64,000 nucleotides of DNA, from contig NZ_CP049158.1 of the NCBI RefSeq assembly GCF_011493005.1, forward strand, positions 992,001 through 1,056,000, given 5' to 3'. A program made the translations under genes and the position numbers. The notes below the pieces were generated by a model that was not told the origin of the DNA, searched no databases, and saw nothing but the letters and a program-made list of their open reading frames with translations. Source of the DNA: Caballeronia sp. SBC1 (GTDB lineage Bacteria > Pseudomonadota > Gammaproteobacteria > Burkholderiales > Burkholderiaceae). Positions 17,496 through 26,467 of this stretch are shown in pieces. The first letter of the stretch is position 1, and each line of letters opens with the position of its first letter.

Positions 17496-17720
17496 ATGAA
17501 CCGTATCCTGTTCGCGCAGGCCGTCGCGTGCCTGCTATTCGTTTCTACAACTTACGCACAGTCGAGCCAGGACGTCCCCAACTCGGCAATTGCGCAGAAC
17601 TTCCAGTACATTAATCACCCGCCTGCGCCTCCCGTTCAAGCCAGTGCTCCGTCCGCAACCGGACGAGGTCACGGACATCGGCATCAGCAGACCTCGACTG
17701 ACGCCGACCAGACTCAATAG
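17496..17720 (+). CDS. small secreted protein of unknown function
   Basis: 74 residues from MNRILFAQAVACLLF, an evident signal peptide cleaved near STTYAQ. The mature part starts SSQDVPNSAIAQNFQYINHP, then a Pro/Ala stretch and a GRGHGHRHQQT His/Arg patch, ending in an acidic tail. No family recognised. The ribosome site is weak (CGAG). A strong terminator lies directly upstream, so expression may depend on read-through. Confidence 0.55.
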   Translation: MNRILFAQAVACLLFVSTTYAQSSQDVPNSAIAQNFQYINHPPAPPVQASAPSATGRGHGHRHQQTSTDADQTQ

Positions 17721-18087
17721 CAACAACGCTTGCGCGTTCTACCGCTCGCAGCCTAAGGGTGACCCATCCTTTGATTGCGCGCGCTGGGGTATCAGGATCA
17801 GTATCGGGATGACCTGAGATCCTACGCATTCGCATTGACGATCTTGCGGTTGGTTTTGGGCGAAGGCGTCCGCGACGCCAGACTTTCGCATGCATTCCTC
17901 ATGATTCGGCTACTATCACATCGCAAAACTACCTTGGTAGTGCTAATGGTTTTTCTTGCTTCGGCGCAATGCGTGCGTCGGGCTTGATCTCAAAGTCCAC
18001 GGAAGTGCTGAGTACGGAAAACCAGACTCGGGGCACTCAAATCTCGGGGCCAAGTGTCCATGCCGCCGGTCAGGGGCAAACCAGCGA
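17721..18087. other. non-coding interval
   Basis: Nothing coding could be supported. The only symmetric element is ACTACC-TT-GGTAGT at 17928-17941. The convergent VOC gene ends at 18088. Confidence 0.5.
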
Positions 18088-18483
18088 TCAAGCGACGAGG
18101 TGACACACCGCTTCCACGCGGTTGCCCGCCGGATCATGGAGAAACGCGGCGTAATAACCCGGATGGTAGTCGGATCGTAGCCCCGGAGGGCCACCCGAAC
18201 TCCCTCCGGCCGCAAGGCCGGCGGCGTGGAACGCGTCGACCTGCGCACGGGAGGCGGCCTTGAAACACCAGTGCCGCTTGTTGTCGCCTATTACGCCCTG
18301 ATCCAGGTACACCGCGAGATAAGTCGACGCGGCATCTTGCGGCGTGCACCGTTCCCCGTATCCCAGCGCGTGAGGCAAGTCATACACCTTGGCTGCGCCG
18401 AGCGTGCTCATGATCGCATCGTAAAAATGCCGGGCGATGTCAAGATCGGGAACCCCGATAGAAACGTGATCGAGAAGCTGCAT
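18088..18483 (-). CDS. VOC superfamily (glyoxalase/dioxygenase-like) protein
   Basis: 131 residues, a single vicinal-oxygen-chelate domain. The opening LLDHVSIGVPDLDIARHFYD supplies the first metal His, and the C-terminal part HPGYYAAFLHDPAGNRVEAV carries the typical DPxGN and terminal Glu. Family members act as metal-dependent lyases, isomerases or resistance proteins; the substrate is not predictable. It lies 51 bases after the short orotate phosphoribosyltransferase gene on the same strand. Confidence 0.85.
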   Translation of the reverse strand: MQLLDHVSIGVPDLDIARHFYDAIMSTLGAAKVYDLPHALGYGERCTPQDAASTYLAVYLDQGVIGDNKRHWCFKAASRAQVDAFHAAGLAAGGSSGGPPGLRSDYHPGYYAAFLHDPAGNRVEAVCHLVA

Positions 18484-18534
18484 GCTCGGCCGCTCAGGAA
18501 TTGAGGCTCATCGGAAGTGCTGCTGAAGTGCTGT

Positions 18535-19050
18535 TCAATGGCCCGCTTCGATCTGCGAGAAGGTATAAAGGGATTTCAGTTCGATCCCGATTCCCGCGAG
18601 CATTTCCTTACCCCCGCTTTCACGGTCGATCACGCACAGCGTTAGCGAGACCGGCACGCCGTCGGCACGCAGTTTCGCCACGGCGTCGGAAATCGCTCCG
18701 CCGCTCGACACAATGTCCTCAACCAGCACGAGCTTGCGTCCGGCCAGCTCCGCACCTTCCGCATACTGGCAGGTGCCGTACTCTTTCGCTTCCTTGCGGA
18801 TATACGCAGCCGGCAGGCCGGTCACCTGGCTGAGCATGGTCACGATTGGAATACCGCCCATCTCGAGACCACCCAACACTTCAGTGCCTGGGGGGATCAG
18901 GGGCACCATCGCTTCCGCAATCGCTTTAAGCAATACGGGATCGGACTCGAAGCGATATTTGTCGAAGTAGGTGTTGCTGCGTTTGCCTGAACGCAGCAGA
19001 AAATCGCCGCTCAACTTGGACACTTCGCGGATTCGCCGGGCAATGGTCAT
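18535..19050 (-). CDS. pyrE: orotate phosphoribosyltransferase, short form
   Basis: 171 residues from MTIARRIREVSKL, with AAGAGGA upstream; the open frame extends 43 codons further without a ribosome site. The PRPP-binding signature KLVLVEDIVSSGGAI is intact, as are the substrate loop KEAKEYGTCQYAEG and GGLEMGGIPIVTM. It would add ribose-5-phosphate to orotate in pyrimidine synthesis. It is shorter than the E. coli enzyme (213), resembling the compact forms, so it may be a second copy or act on a related base. Confidence 0.85.
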   Translation of the reverse strand: MTIARRIREVSKLSGDFLLRSGKRSNTYFDKYRFESDPVLLKAIAEAMVPLIPPGTEVLGGLEMGGIPIVTMLSQVTGLPAAYIRKEAKEYGTCQYAEGAELAGRKLVLVEDIVSSGGAISDAVAKLRADGVPVSLTLCVIDRESGGKEMLAGIGIELKSLYTFSQIEAGH

Positions 19051-19327
19051 GAATGGTTTCCTCTTACTTTTACTGGGTAACAATTGTTTCGCGGTCGCAA
19101 ATCTACGCGAAAACTCGCTTTCGAGGAAGCAATTATCCCAAGCACGGGCATCCAATATGACGTAATGACCGACTCCCACCCAGAATTATCGGGCAGCGAA
19201 ACGCCTCGATAAAGCCCCGCTCGCATGCCCGCTACAGGCAAAGGGATACCGCCCTGCGCGGGTCAGGCGGCGATAGACTTGGGGCCGCACCCGTTCCCAC
19301 CCTGCCAGCATAGTCACCGAACCGCCC

Positions 19328-19849
19328 ATGATCACCCTGCAAAAATCCATCGAGACCTATATTCGGGCGAAGGACGGCAATCGCCCGTTTTTGATCACGA
19401 GTGCATTTACCGACGACGCCGAACTCACGATGCAACTGAATACATCGGAAATCTCGTTCCCGGCCACGGTCACGGGTGCGAAAGCTATTTCGAATGTTCT
19501 GGTGAGCGAGTTTGCACAGCGTTATGAGAACGTCTACACCTTCTGTATGGGCGATCCGCCCGTGGCCGGAGCGGCGTTCAGCTGCGACTGGCTTGTCTGT
19601 ATGTCAGAAAAAAGCACCGGTCTCGCGCGCGCTGGTTTCGGCCGGTACGAGTGGTTGGCGGCGGAGTCGGGACAGGTCCGGCAACTCCGAATCACAATAG
19701 AAGAGATGACGACACTACCGCAAGACACGGTCGAGCCAATCCTGCGATGGGCCGACGCTCTGCCGTACCCGTGGTGCCCTCGCGAACGGCTTGCCGGGAG
19801 TGCGCCGGAGATTGCGGCTATCGACCGCATCCGGGCCGCACTCGCTTAA
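19328..19849 (+). CDS. NTF2/SnoaL-like protein of unknown function
   Basis: 173 residues without signal peptide. The pattern fits a small cone-shaped NTF2-like fold (SIETYIRAKDGNRPFLITSA, FTDDAELTMQL, GAKAISNVLVSEFAQRYENV, then strands AFSCDWLVCMS and GFGRYEWL). Such proteins are polyketide cyclases, ketosteroid-isomerase relatives or regulators. It is divergent from pyrE and convergent with the malic enzyme gene. Function unknown. Confidence 0.7.
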   Translation: MITLQKSIETYIRAKDGNRPFLITSAFTDDAELTMQLNTSEISFPATVTGAKAISNVLVSEFAQRYENVYTFCMGDPPVAGAAFSCDWLVCMSEKSTGLARAGFGRYEWLAAESGQVRQLRITIEEMTTLPQDTVEPILRWADALPYPWCPRERLAGSAPEIAAIDRIRAALA

Positions 19850-19970
19850 CGCATCCGCACGATGAACGCGGAGCAAACCCGCGTGGGGCCAACCCCGGCC
19901 CTAACCCACCAAAAGCGTTCGAAATGCGCCAGTCCCGATCCGGCTTGAGGAAAATCGACGCCCGCCTGAT

Positions 19971-21599
19971 TTAAAGCGCGTACGCCGGCTTGTAAGCGCA
20001 GTCGCGGATCAGCGCGGTGATGTCGTCGGGCCTTGGCACGCGTGCCAGCTCATTGTCGAAAATGCACTCTGCCACGCGCACGGCTACATGAAGCGATGCC
20101 TCGAAAATCTTGCTCTGCGGTGGATAGATCAGGCCGGTTGCAAGACTGGTTTCGGAGACCTGCTCGGCTACTGCTTTCGCCGCAACAATGAACATTTCGT
20201 CCGTGACCCGCGTCGCCTGGGTGGCGAACACGGCCATGCCCAGCGCGGGGAAAATATAGACGTTGTTACCTTGTCCAGGCACAAACGTGCGCCCTTCTAT
20301 TTCCACCGGCGGGAATGGGCTGCCACTCGCGAAAATAGCGCGACCGGAGGACCACCGGTACGCTTCCTCGGCCGTGCACTCGGAGCGTGAGGTCGGGTTG
20401 GAGTACGGGAAGATGATCGGACGCTCGTTGATCTCCGCCATGGCCTCGATCACCTGCTGGTTGAACAGCTTCGGCACGGTACTGACACCAATGATGCCGG
20501 TCGGTTTCAGCGCCTTCACCGCGTCAGCAAAAGTATTCACGGCGGCATGATCCACGGCGAAAGGCTTCTGGAAATCGGCCAGGTCCTGGCGCGATTTCAC
20601 CATCAACCCATTCACGTCGAACAGCGCACTGCGCGCCCTTGCTTCGTCAATGCTTAAGCCTTCCAGCACCATTGCCTGACTGATCAGCTCGGCAATGCCG
20701 GTCCCCGCAGAGCCGCCGCCCAGGAACAGGAAACGCTGGTCGACGAGCTTTTGCTTCGAGATGTGAAGCGCAGCGAAGATGCCCGCCAGCGCGACGGCGG
20801 CGGTGCCCTGAATGTCATCGTTATAGGTGCAGATCTTGTCCTTGTATCGCGCGAGCAGCGGCACGGCATTGAAGTTGGCGAAGTCTTCCCACTGGATACA
20901 GCATTTCGGATGCAACTCTAGCGCTGCTTCAACGAACTCGTTCACGAACGCATGGTAGTCGTCGCCCCGTACACGTTCCTGACGCAAGCCCAGATAGAGA
21001 GGATCGTCGAGCAGGTCGCGGTTATTGGTGCCTACGTCCAGCGTCACCGGCAAGCAGTATTGGGGCGGCACGCCTGCGCAGGCCGTGTAGAGCGAGAGCT
21101 TGCCGATCGGAATGCCCATCCCGCCCACACCCAGGTCGCCCAGTCCGAGAATGCGTTCGCCATCCGTCACCACGATGAAGCGAACATCTTTTTCCGGCCA
21201 GTTTTGCAGCAGTTCTTTCACCCTTCCCCGTGCCGAGATAGGCACATACATGCCCCGCGTTGCACGGAAGATATGGTTGAATTTCTGGCACGCCTCGCCG
21301 ACTGTCGGCGTGTACACGAGCGGCATGAACGTCGCCGGATCGGACATGATCGTGGCGTAGAACAAGGTCTCGTTGCGGGCCTGGAGATCGGACAGCAGGA
21401 GATATTTTTGCAGGTCGTTGTCGAGAGCAGCCAGCTCCGTGTGCGTACGCGCAACCTGCAATTCCAGTGAACTGCAGCCCGGCGGCAACAGCCCTTCAAG
21501 ATGGTATTGGCGACGTTCGGCTTCGGTAAAGGCGGAACCTTTGTTAAGACGGGGATCGCGAAGGAAATCGCGGCCGGTAAGCTCGCTAGTTTTTTGCAT
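19971..21599 (-). CDS. NAD-dependent malic enzyme
   Basis: 542 residues from MQKTSELTG (CAGGAG upstream; the frame extends 25 codons without a site). It oxidatively decarboxylates malate to pyruvate. Family motifs: MSDPATFMPLVYTPTVGEAC, VVTDGERILGLGDLGVGGMG, the metal/catalytic stretch CIQWEDFANFNAVPLLARYK, YNDDIQGTAAVALAGI, and an NAD fold FLFLGGGSAGTGIAELI. It has the large MaeA/SfcA form without a phosphotransacetylase extension. It lies downstream of the D-tartrate dehydratase gene on the same strand, fitting conversion of C4 acids to pyruvate. Confidence 0.95.
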   Translation of the reverse strand: MQKTSELTGRDFLRDPRLNKGSAFTEAERRQYHLEGLLPPGCSSLELQVARTHTELAALDNDLQKYLLLSDLQARNETLFYATIMSDPATFMPLVYTPTVGEACQKFNHIFRATRGMYVPISARGRVKELLQNWPEKDVRFIVVTDGERILGLGDLGVGGMGIPIGKLSLYTACAGVPPQYCLPVTLDVGTNNRDLLDDPLYLGLRQERVRGDDYHAFVNEFVEAALELHPKCCIQWEDFANFNAVPLLARYKDKICTYNDDIQGTAAVALAGIFAALHISKQKLVDQRFLFLGGGSAGTGIAELISQAMVLEGLSIDEARARSALFDVNGLMVKSRQDLADFQKPFAVDHAAVNTFADAVKALKPTGIIGVSTVPKLFNQQVIEAMAEINERPIIFPYSNPTSRSECTAEEAYRWSSGRAIFASGSPFPPVEIEGRTFVPGQGNNVYIFPALGMAVFATQATRVTDEMFIVAAKAVAEQVSETSLATGLIYPPQSKIFEASLHVAVRVAECIFDNELARVPRPDDITALIRDCAYKPAYAL

Positions 21600-21720
21600 T
21601 GCAATGCTCCTGTCAGCCGGCGCATAGGGACTGCGCCGAATAGCGTATGAACACATCGGACGTCGCCATACCAACGGTTAGCAAATAGCTAAGCCACGCG
21701 ACGACGAAGAAAGGAAAGCC

Positions 21721-22893
21721 TTACGACGATAAAGCCTGCATGTGCACATATAAATCGCTCTTGCCTTCAAAGCCAATGCCGGGAAGATCCGGCAACGTTA
21801 CATAACCGTTGTGCACTTTCACGCCGTCCGGAAAGCCGCCGAATGGCTGGAACAGATCCGGATATGATTCGTTGCCGCCCAGGCCGAGACCCGCTGCAAT
21901 GTTCAATGACATCTGGTGGCCGCCGTGCGGAATGCAGCGTGAACGCGACCAGCCGTGCTGATGCAACATGTCCAGCGTACGCAAATATTCGACCAGCCCA
22001 TAGCTCAGCGCGCAGTCGAATTGCAGGTAGTCGCGGTCCGCACGCATGCCGCCATAGCGGATCAGATTACGCGCATCCTGCATCGAGAACAAATTCTCGC
22101 CGGTCGCCATCGGCTTGTCGTAGTAATTCCGCAGCGTGGCCTGGAGTTCGAAATCGAGCGGATCGCCCGGCTCTTCGTACCAGAACAAGTCGTATTGCGA
22201 GAGGGCTTTCGCGTACTTGATGGCTGTGTCCAGGTCGAAGCGGCCGTTTGCATCGACGGCAAGCTTTTGACCGTCCTGCAGCACGGACAGCACCGCGTCG
22301 ATCCGGCGCAGGTCGTCGTCGAGCGAACCGCCACCTATCTTCTTCTTGACCACCGTATAACCGCGGTCAATGTAGCTGCGCATCTCGTCCTTCAGCTTGC
22401 CGAAGTCCTGCCCGGGATAGTAGTAACCCCCGGCCGCATAAACGAAAACATCGCGATCCGGCGTGCCGTTGCCATAGCGATCCGCCAGCAATTGGAACAG
22501 CGGCTTGCCTTCGATCTTCGCGACCGCGTCCCACACCGCCATGTCGATAGTGCCGATTGCCACCGAGCGCTCGCCATGACCGCCTGGCTTTTCGTTCGTG
22601 AACATCGTGGCCCAGATCTTGTGCGGATCGAGGTTGTTGCGCCCCGCCGACGTGTCGAGCAACGAATCCGGCTCGGCTTCCAGCACGCGCGGAATAAAAC
22701 GTTCGCGCATCAGCTTGCCCTGGCCGTACCGTCCGTTCGAATTGAAGCCGTAGCCAACTACTGGCTTGCCGTCACGAATGACGTCGGTGATGACGGCAAC
22801 GAGACTGAGCGTCATCTTGCTGAAGTCGATATACGCATTCCGAATGGAGGAACTGATCGGAATGGTTTGCTCGCGGATTTCCACGATTTTCAT
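21721..22893 (-). CDS. tarD: D(-)-tartrate dehydratase (enolase superfamily)
   Basis: 390 residues from MKIVEIREQT, with AGGAGA upstream. The N-terminal SSIRNAYIDFSKMTLSLVAV and GYGFNSNGRYGQG closely resemble the characterised Bradyrhizobium TarD. The enolase-superfamily catalytic KxK is in VVKKKIGGGS; metal ligands are in LAVDANGRFD, WYEEPGDPLDF and ATGENLF, and the His is in CIPHGGHQMSLN. It dehydrates D-tartrate to oxaloacetate. The malic enzyme gene follows 121 bases after it and a LysR gene is divergent. Assignment is from remembered family sequence and motifs. Confidence 0.88.
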   Translation of the reverse strand: MKIVEIREQTIPISSSIRNAYIDFSKMTLSLVAVITDVIRDGKPVVGYGFNSNGRYGQGKLMRERFIPRVLEAEPDSLLDTSAGRNNLDPHKIWATMFTNEKPGGHGERSVAIGTIDMAVWDAVAKIEGKPLFQLLADRYGNGTPDRDVFVYAAGGYYYPGQDFGKLKDEMRSYIDRGYTVVKKKIGGGSLDDDLRRIDAVLSVLQDGQKLAVDANGRFDLDTAIKYAKALSQYDLFWYEEPGDPLDFELQATLRNYYDKPMATGENLFSMQDARNLIRYGGMRADRDYLQFDCALSYGLVEYLRTLDMLHQHGWSRSRCIPHGGHQMSLNIAAGLGLGGNESYPDLFQPFGGFPDGVKVHNGYVTLPDLPGIGFEGKSDLYVHMQALSS

Positions 22894-23009
22894 GTGACTG
22901 TCTCCTGAGTGTCGGCAAATGCGTTTAGGAACGCACAAGCAGATAACGAAGTTTACGCGCACCCAATCGCGTTACACTTCAACGGTACACATATGATTAT
23001 TCAGTTAAA

Positions 23010-23909
23010 GTGAAGAATGACGTAACCTCCGATCTCGAGTTTTTTGTCCAGCTGGCGCGCCTCGGCAGCTTGTCGGCGGCCGCGCGTGCGCTTGATCTGA
23101 CGCCGCCGGCCGCCACCCGGCGCCTTGCGCTCATGGAGCAGCGGCTGGGCGTCAGGCTTGTGAACCGCACCACGCGCAGCGCGAGCCTCACTGACGAGGG
23201 CGACACGTATCTGCGGCACGCTACGCGTATTCTTGCCGCCGTGAGTGAGATGGAGGATGCCGTATCGCGTAGCCGCGAAGCGCCCCGCGGCATCTTGCGC
23301 GTGAATGCCTCGCTCGGCTTCGGCCGCACGACGATCGCGCCGCTTGTCTCAGCGTTCGTGCAGCGCTATCCGCAAGTCGAGGTTCAACTGGATGTGACGG
23401 ACCGGCCGGTGGACATTGTCGAGCAGGGTTTCGATCTCGCCATCCGCTTCGGCGCGTTACCCGATACGCGGCTCAACGCGCGCCGCATCATGTCGAACCG
23501 GCGCTTCCTGTGCGCATCGCCGGCGTATCTCCAGCGGCACGGCAACCCGAGCGCGCTTGCGGATCTCGCGCGCCACCGTACTATCCTTCACCGGCAGAAC
23601 GACGATGCCTACGGCGTCTGGCGTTTCACCCGCGACGGCGAGACGGTGTCGGTCAAGGTGCACGGCGGCCTCTCGAGTAATGACGGCGACATCGTGCTCG
23701 GCTGGGCGCTCGATGGACACGGCATCTCGATCCGCTCAGAATGGGACCTCGCGAAATACCTGGAAAGCGGCCGGCTGAAAGTCGTGCTGCCAGACTTCCT
23801 GCTGCCGCCAGCGGACTTGTTTGTCTACTATCCAAGCCGCCGCAATCAACCCGCGCGTATTCGTGCGTTCATCGACTTCCTGGTCGAGCACTTTCGCGTG
23901 TCCCAGTAA
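23010..23909 (+). CDS. LysR-family regulator, probably of the tartrate genes
   Basis: 299 residues from a GTG start. The N-terminal helix-turn-helix (FFVQLARLGSLSAAARALDL, PPAATRRLALMEQRLGVRLV) leads to a LysR effector domain typical of the CrgA/DmlR branch (ILRVNASLGFGRTTIAPLVS, VDIVEQGFDLAIRFG). It is divergent from tarD with a 116-base shared promoter region, so it probably senses tartrate or a related C4 acid. A terminator follows at 24185. Confidence 0.92.
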   Translation: MKNDVTSDLEFFVQLARLGSLSAAARALDLTPPAATRRLALMEQRLGVRLVNRTTRSASLTDEGDTYLRHATRILAAVSEMEDAVSRSREAPRGILRVNASLGFGRTTIAPLVSAFVQRYPQVEVQLDVTDRPVDIVEQGFDLAIRFGALPDTRLNARRIMSNRRFLCASPAYLQRHGNPSALADLARHRTILHRQNDDAYGVWRFTRDGETVSVKVHGGLSSNDGDIVLGWALDGHGISIRSEWDLAKYLESGRLKVVLPDFLLPPADLFVYYPSRRNQPARIRAFIDFLVEHFRVSQ

Positions 23910-23974
23910 CCCCCGCCTTGGGTGATATCGACCGCTTCGATTGCAACCGGCCGGACCGGCATGGTCCAGCCGCG

Positions 23975-24121
23975 CTCGCCCAGCAACGCGTTGATGCATC
24001 GAACGGGGTAGCCGCGCAAGCGTATGGCCCGTCGACCAGTGGCACGTCGGCTTCAGGTATCCGGACCACCGTTGCGCCGGCTGCGGGCAACGACCAGCAT
24101 TCGATCTACTTTGGTCACTAA
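23975..24121 (+). pseudogene. possible 3' remnant of a DUF4148-like secreted protein gene
   Basis: After the LysR stop, one frame reads QQRVDASNGVAAQAYGPSTS, then SGIRTTVAP, and ends in HSIYFGH and stop. This resembles the tail of small exported DUF4148 proteins of Burkholderia, which end in an IYxG(H/Q)-like sequence. There is no start, signal peptide or ribosome site for this frame. The match is from memory and short. Confidence 0.3.
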
Positions 24122-24184
24122 GATTTGATCGACTGCGCGGCGGATTGATCGCTTAGCGTAGCGTAGGTATTTAAAGATCGCTTA

Positions 24185-24212
24185 TCGCTTAAGGGCACTG
24201 AGCGATTTTTTT
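24185..24212 (+). terminator. rho-independent terminator
   Basis: TCGCTTA, loop of seven, TGAGCGA (one G-U pair) followed by T7. It lies about 275 bases after the LysR gene and close to the 3' end of the convergent MFS gene. Confidence 0.7.
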
Positions 24213-24291
24213 ACGCGCGCCAAACCACTAAGCCATGCTAAGTATCTTCTACGCCCGAGGTCCACATCAATAGATAGCCGTTGCAGCACTG

Positions 24292-25536
24292 TCAAATGCG
24301 CAATGGCTTCTGCAGCATCGCGAGAACCGCACCTGCGGCAAGCAGGACCGACGAATACACGAGCCCGCGAGCGAGGCCTGCACCATCCGAGATCCAGCCG
24401 ATTACGATCGGCCCGACAATCTGCCCCACCGCGAAAACGATCGTAAACACACCGATTCCACGGGTCCATTGCGTGGCTGGAAGATTGTGCCGGACGAACG
24501 CGGTCGTCGATGCCACCGCTGATAAAAATGTCGCGCCAAACAACGCACCCGATATAAATGCCACCGCCGGTTGCGTGAACAACGCGGGCATCAGGGTCGC
24601 GAACGCGAGGACCGCGTTGAAGACCGCCAATGCCTGTCCACCGCTCATGCGGTTGAGCAGTCCCGACCAGAGCCGGGCCGAGACAATGGTTGCCAGACCG
24701 AGCAGCACATAGAACGCAGTCACCACGGCCGCGCTCATGCCGGCTGCTCGAAGCAACGCGATAAGGAAAGTCATGTAGCCGATATAACCCACGCCGAACA
24801 GCGCGTAACCGGCCAGCATGAAACCGAAATGTCGCCAGGGTAAAGGGCCTGGGTGTATCGGCGAAGCACCGTGTGACGCAGGAACGGCCGGCGCAGGTTC
24901 GCTGTGTTCTATCCTGCGAGCGGCAGCAATCGCAACTATGGACGCCAACGCGCACGCCGCGGCCAAAGCGAACCAGGCCCATTGCCAGCCATGCGGTCCG
25001 CTGAACGTGGTCATGGGCACCAGCAGCGCCGCGACGACTATCCCGCTGCCTGCACCGCCGTAATAGAGTCCGAGCACCAGGCCTGAATCGCGTGGATGGG
25101 CCGATGCGAGGCGCGCCGCCAACACCCCGCCGCCAACGAAGATCAACGCGCTGGTAATGCCTGTAACGACACGCTGCGCAAGCAACGCGTGGGTATCGGA
25201 AACCAGACCACCGGTGATCATCAACACTGCCGTCAAAACACATCCCGCGATGAAACACAGACCCACGGGCCATCGACGCGATACAAATGGAAATGCGAGT
25301 GCGCCAAGCAGATAACCAAGCGCATTGGCAGTGTTCATCGCGCCGGCTTGCGCGAAGCTCCAGCTGAGATCGGCCTTCATTGCCGGCAACAAAAGTGCGT
25401 AGGAGAAACGCGTAAGGCCAAGCGCGATTGCGCTGCCGAATGACAAACCCGCAGCCAGAACGAGCGTGTGCTGGCGAGAGCGTGATATATGAACAGATGC
25501 TGCGTGTGCCGCGCTGCTGCGTGTGTCGTCGATCAT
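24292..25536 (-). CDS. YbfB/YjiJ-type MFS transporter
   Basis: 414 residues with about twelve hydrophobic helices. The first (AAGLSFGSAIALGLTRFSYA, LLLPAMKADLSWSFAQAGAM) is characteristic of the YbfB/YjiJ family, as is NTANALGYLLGALAF. The central loop is hydrophilic (ARRIEHSEPAPAVPAS). Substrate is unknown. It is a single gene in its own unit, convergent with the LysR gene. Confidence 0.88.
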   Translation of the reverse strand: MIDDTRSSAAHAASVHISRSRQHTLVLAAGLSFGSAIALGLTRFSYALLLPAMKADLSWSFAQAGAMNTANALGYLLGALAFPFVSRRWPVGLCFIAGCVLTAVLMITGGLVSDTHALLAQRVVTGITSALIFVGGGVLAARLASAHPRDSGLVLGLYYGGAGSGIVVAALLVPMTTFSGPHGWQWAWFALAAACALASIVAIAAARRIEHSEPAPAVPASHGASPIHPGPLPWRHFGFMLAGYALFGVGYIGYMTFLIALLRAAGMSAAVVTAFYVLLGLATIVSARLWSGLLNRMSGGQALAVFNAVLAFATLMPALFTQPAVAFISGALFGATFLSAVASTTAFVRHNLPATQWTRGIGVFTIVFAVGQIVGPIVIGWISDGAGLARGLVYSSVLLAAGAVLAMLQKPLRI

Positions 25537-25734
25537 CGGCTAAGGCGGCTTAGAGGAACTCGAAGGACATGAACGTTACCGGATGCGGCCACAGCATCTG
25601 GCGGCGTGTTGCTATGGTAACGCGCCTTGGCCTCGTACCGGCGCGCTCGCGCCCTTCGCTCACGGCTCGAATTCCTTGTCGATTAAAACCGGCCTCATTA
25701 CGCAGATAGCGTGCCCAAGCACGCTATCTCGTCC

Positions 25735-26454
25735 CTACTTCTCGCTGGGCGCCCCTGAAGGCCTGACACTCGTACACGTTGCCACGCATCCCAACACGAG
25801 CGCTACGCCAGTCACCACGAGCGCGCCGTTTGCCAGCCCGACGCCGGCCGCGACAACCGAACACGCGGCATACCCATTCAACGCGGCGATAAAAACCGAG
25901 TACGCGCGATCGGCCATTGCCATTGCCAGGTAAGCGCCAATCAGCGCGACCATTGCGCCGATGATCACCACCGCCACCGCGCCGCCTTCGAACCCTGCCG
26001 TATAGGCAATCACCGTGCACAACGCGGCGCAGGCGAAATGCATCGTGCTCGTCAGTTTTGCATTCGATACCCCGAAGCGCACGCGGCTCAGCACGAACGC
26101 CAACGCAATCGCCACGATGCCGCCGACCGCGGTCCACTCAAGCGAAGCGCCCGGGTCGAAGCCGAGCGCACGATCTGCCGATGCCGACGCAAGCGCGGCC
26201 AGCGCCAGCGCACTTTGCAGCGACGCGGGCGTGGTCCGGCCTGACTGCGGCGTCAGCATCGCAAACGCTGCGATAGCCAACGCGACGAGCGTCGAGTCGA
26301 AGCCCGTCGCCATGCCGTAAGCCACGATCACCGCCGCGCCCACGCCGGTTGCATCGCGTAGTGCCTGCCGACGCGTGGGCGAGACTGCGCCCGGCGCCTT
26401 CAGACTCTGCATCGACGCCATCACTGCAAATGCACACAACGCACCGTCGAGCAT
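25735..26454 (-). CDS. PntB-like membrane domain protein without the NADP-binding domain
   Basis: 239 residues from MLDGALCAFAVM (GGAG six bases upstream); the frame extends 40 codons further but only over the FAH gene's 3' end. It has about seven to eight hydrophobic helices. Two segments resemble the proton-channel domain (dII) of transhydrogenase beta subunit: the N-terminal FAVMASMQSLKAP region, and the C-terminal ALNGYAACSVVAAGVGLANG followed by ALVVTGVALVLG. PntB is usually about 460 residues with a NADP-binding dIII, which is absent here. It starts 13 bases after the FAH-family gene, so it belongs to the frc copy 1 operon. Role unknown; a transporter is possible. Confidence 0.6.
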   Translation of the reverse strand: MLDGALCAFAVMASMQSLKAPGAVSPTRRQALRDATGVGAAVIVAYGMATGFDSTLVALAIAAFAMLTPQSGRTTPASLQSALALAALASASADRALGFDPGASLEWTAVGGIVAIALAFVLSRVRFGVSNAKLTSTMHFACAALCTVIAYTAGFEGGAVAVVIIGAMVALIGAYLAMAMADRAYSVFIAALNGYAACSVVAAGVGLANGALVVTGVALVLGCVATCTSVRPSGAPSEK

Positions 26455-26467
26455 TGATGTCTCCGCA

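Noticed and set aside
21955..22908. 317-codon open frame opposite the tartrate dehydratase gene
   Set aside because: Covered by tarD with clear catalytic motifs; no independent evidence of coding.
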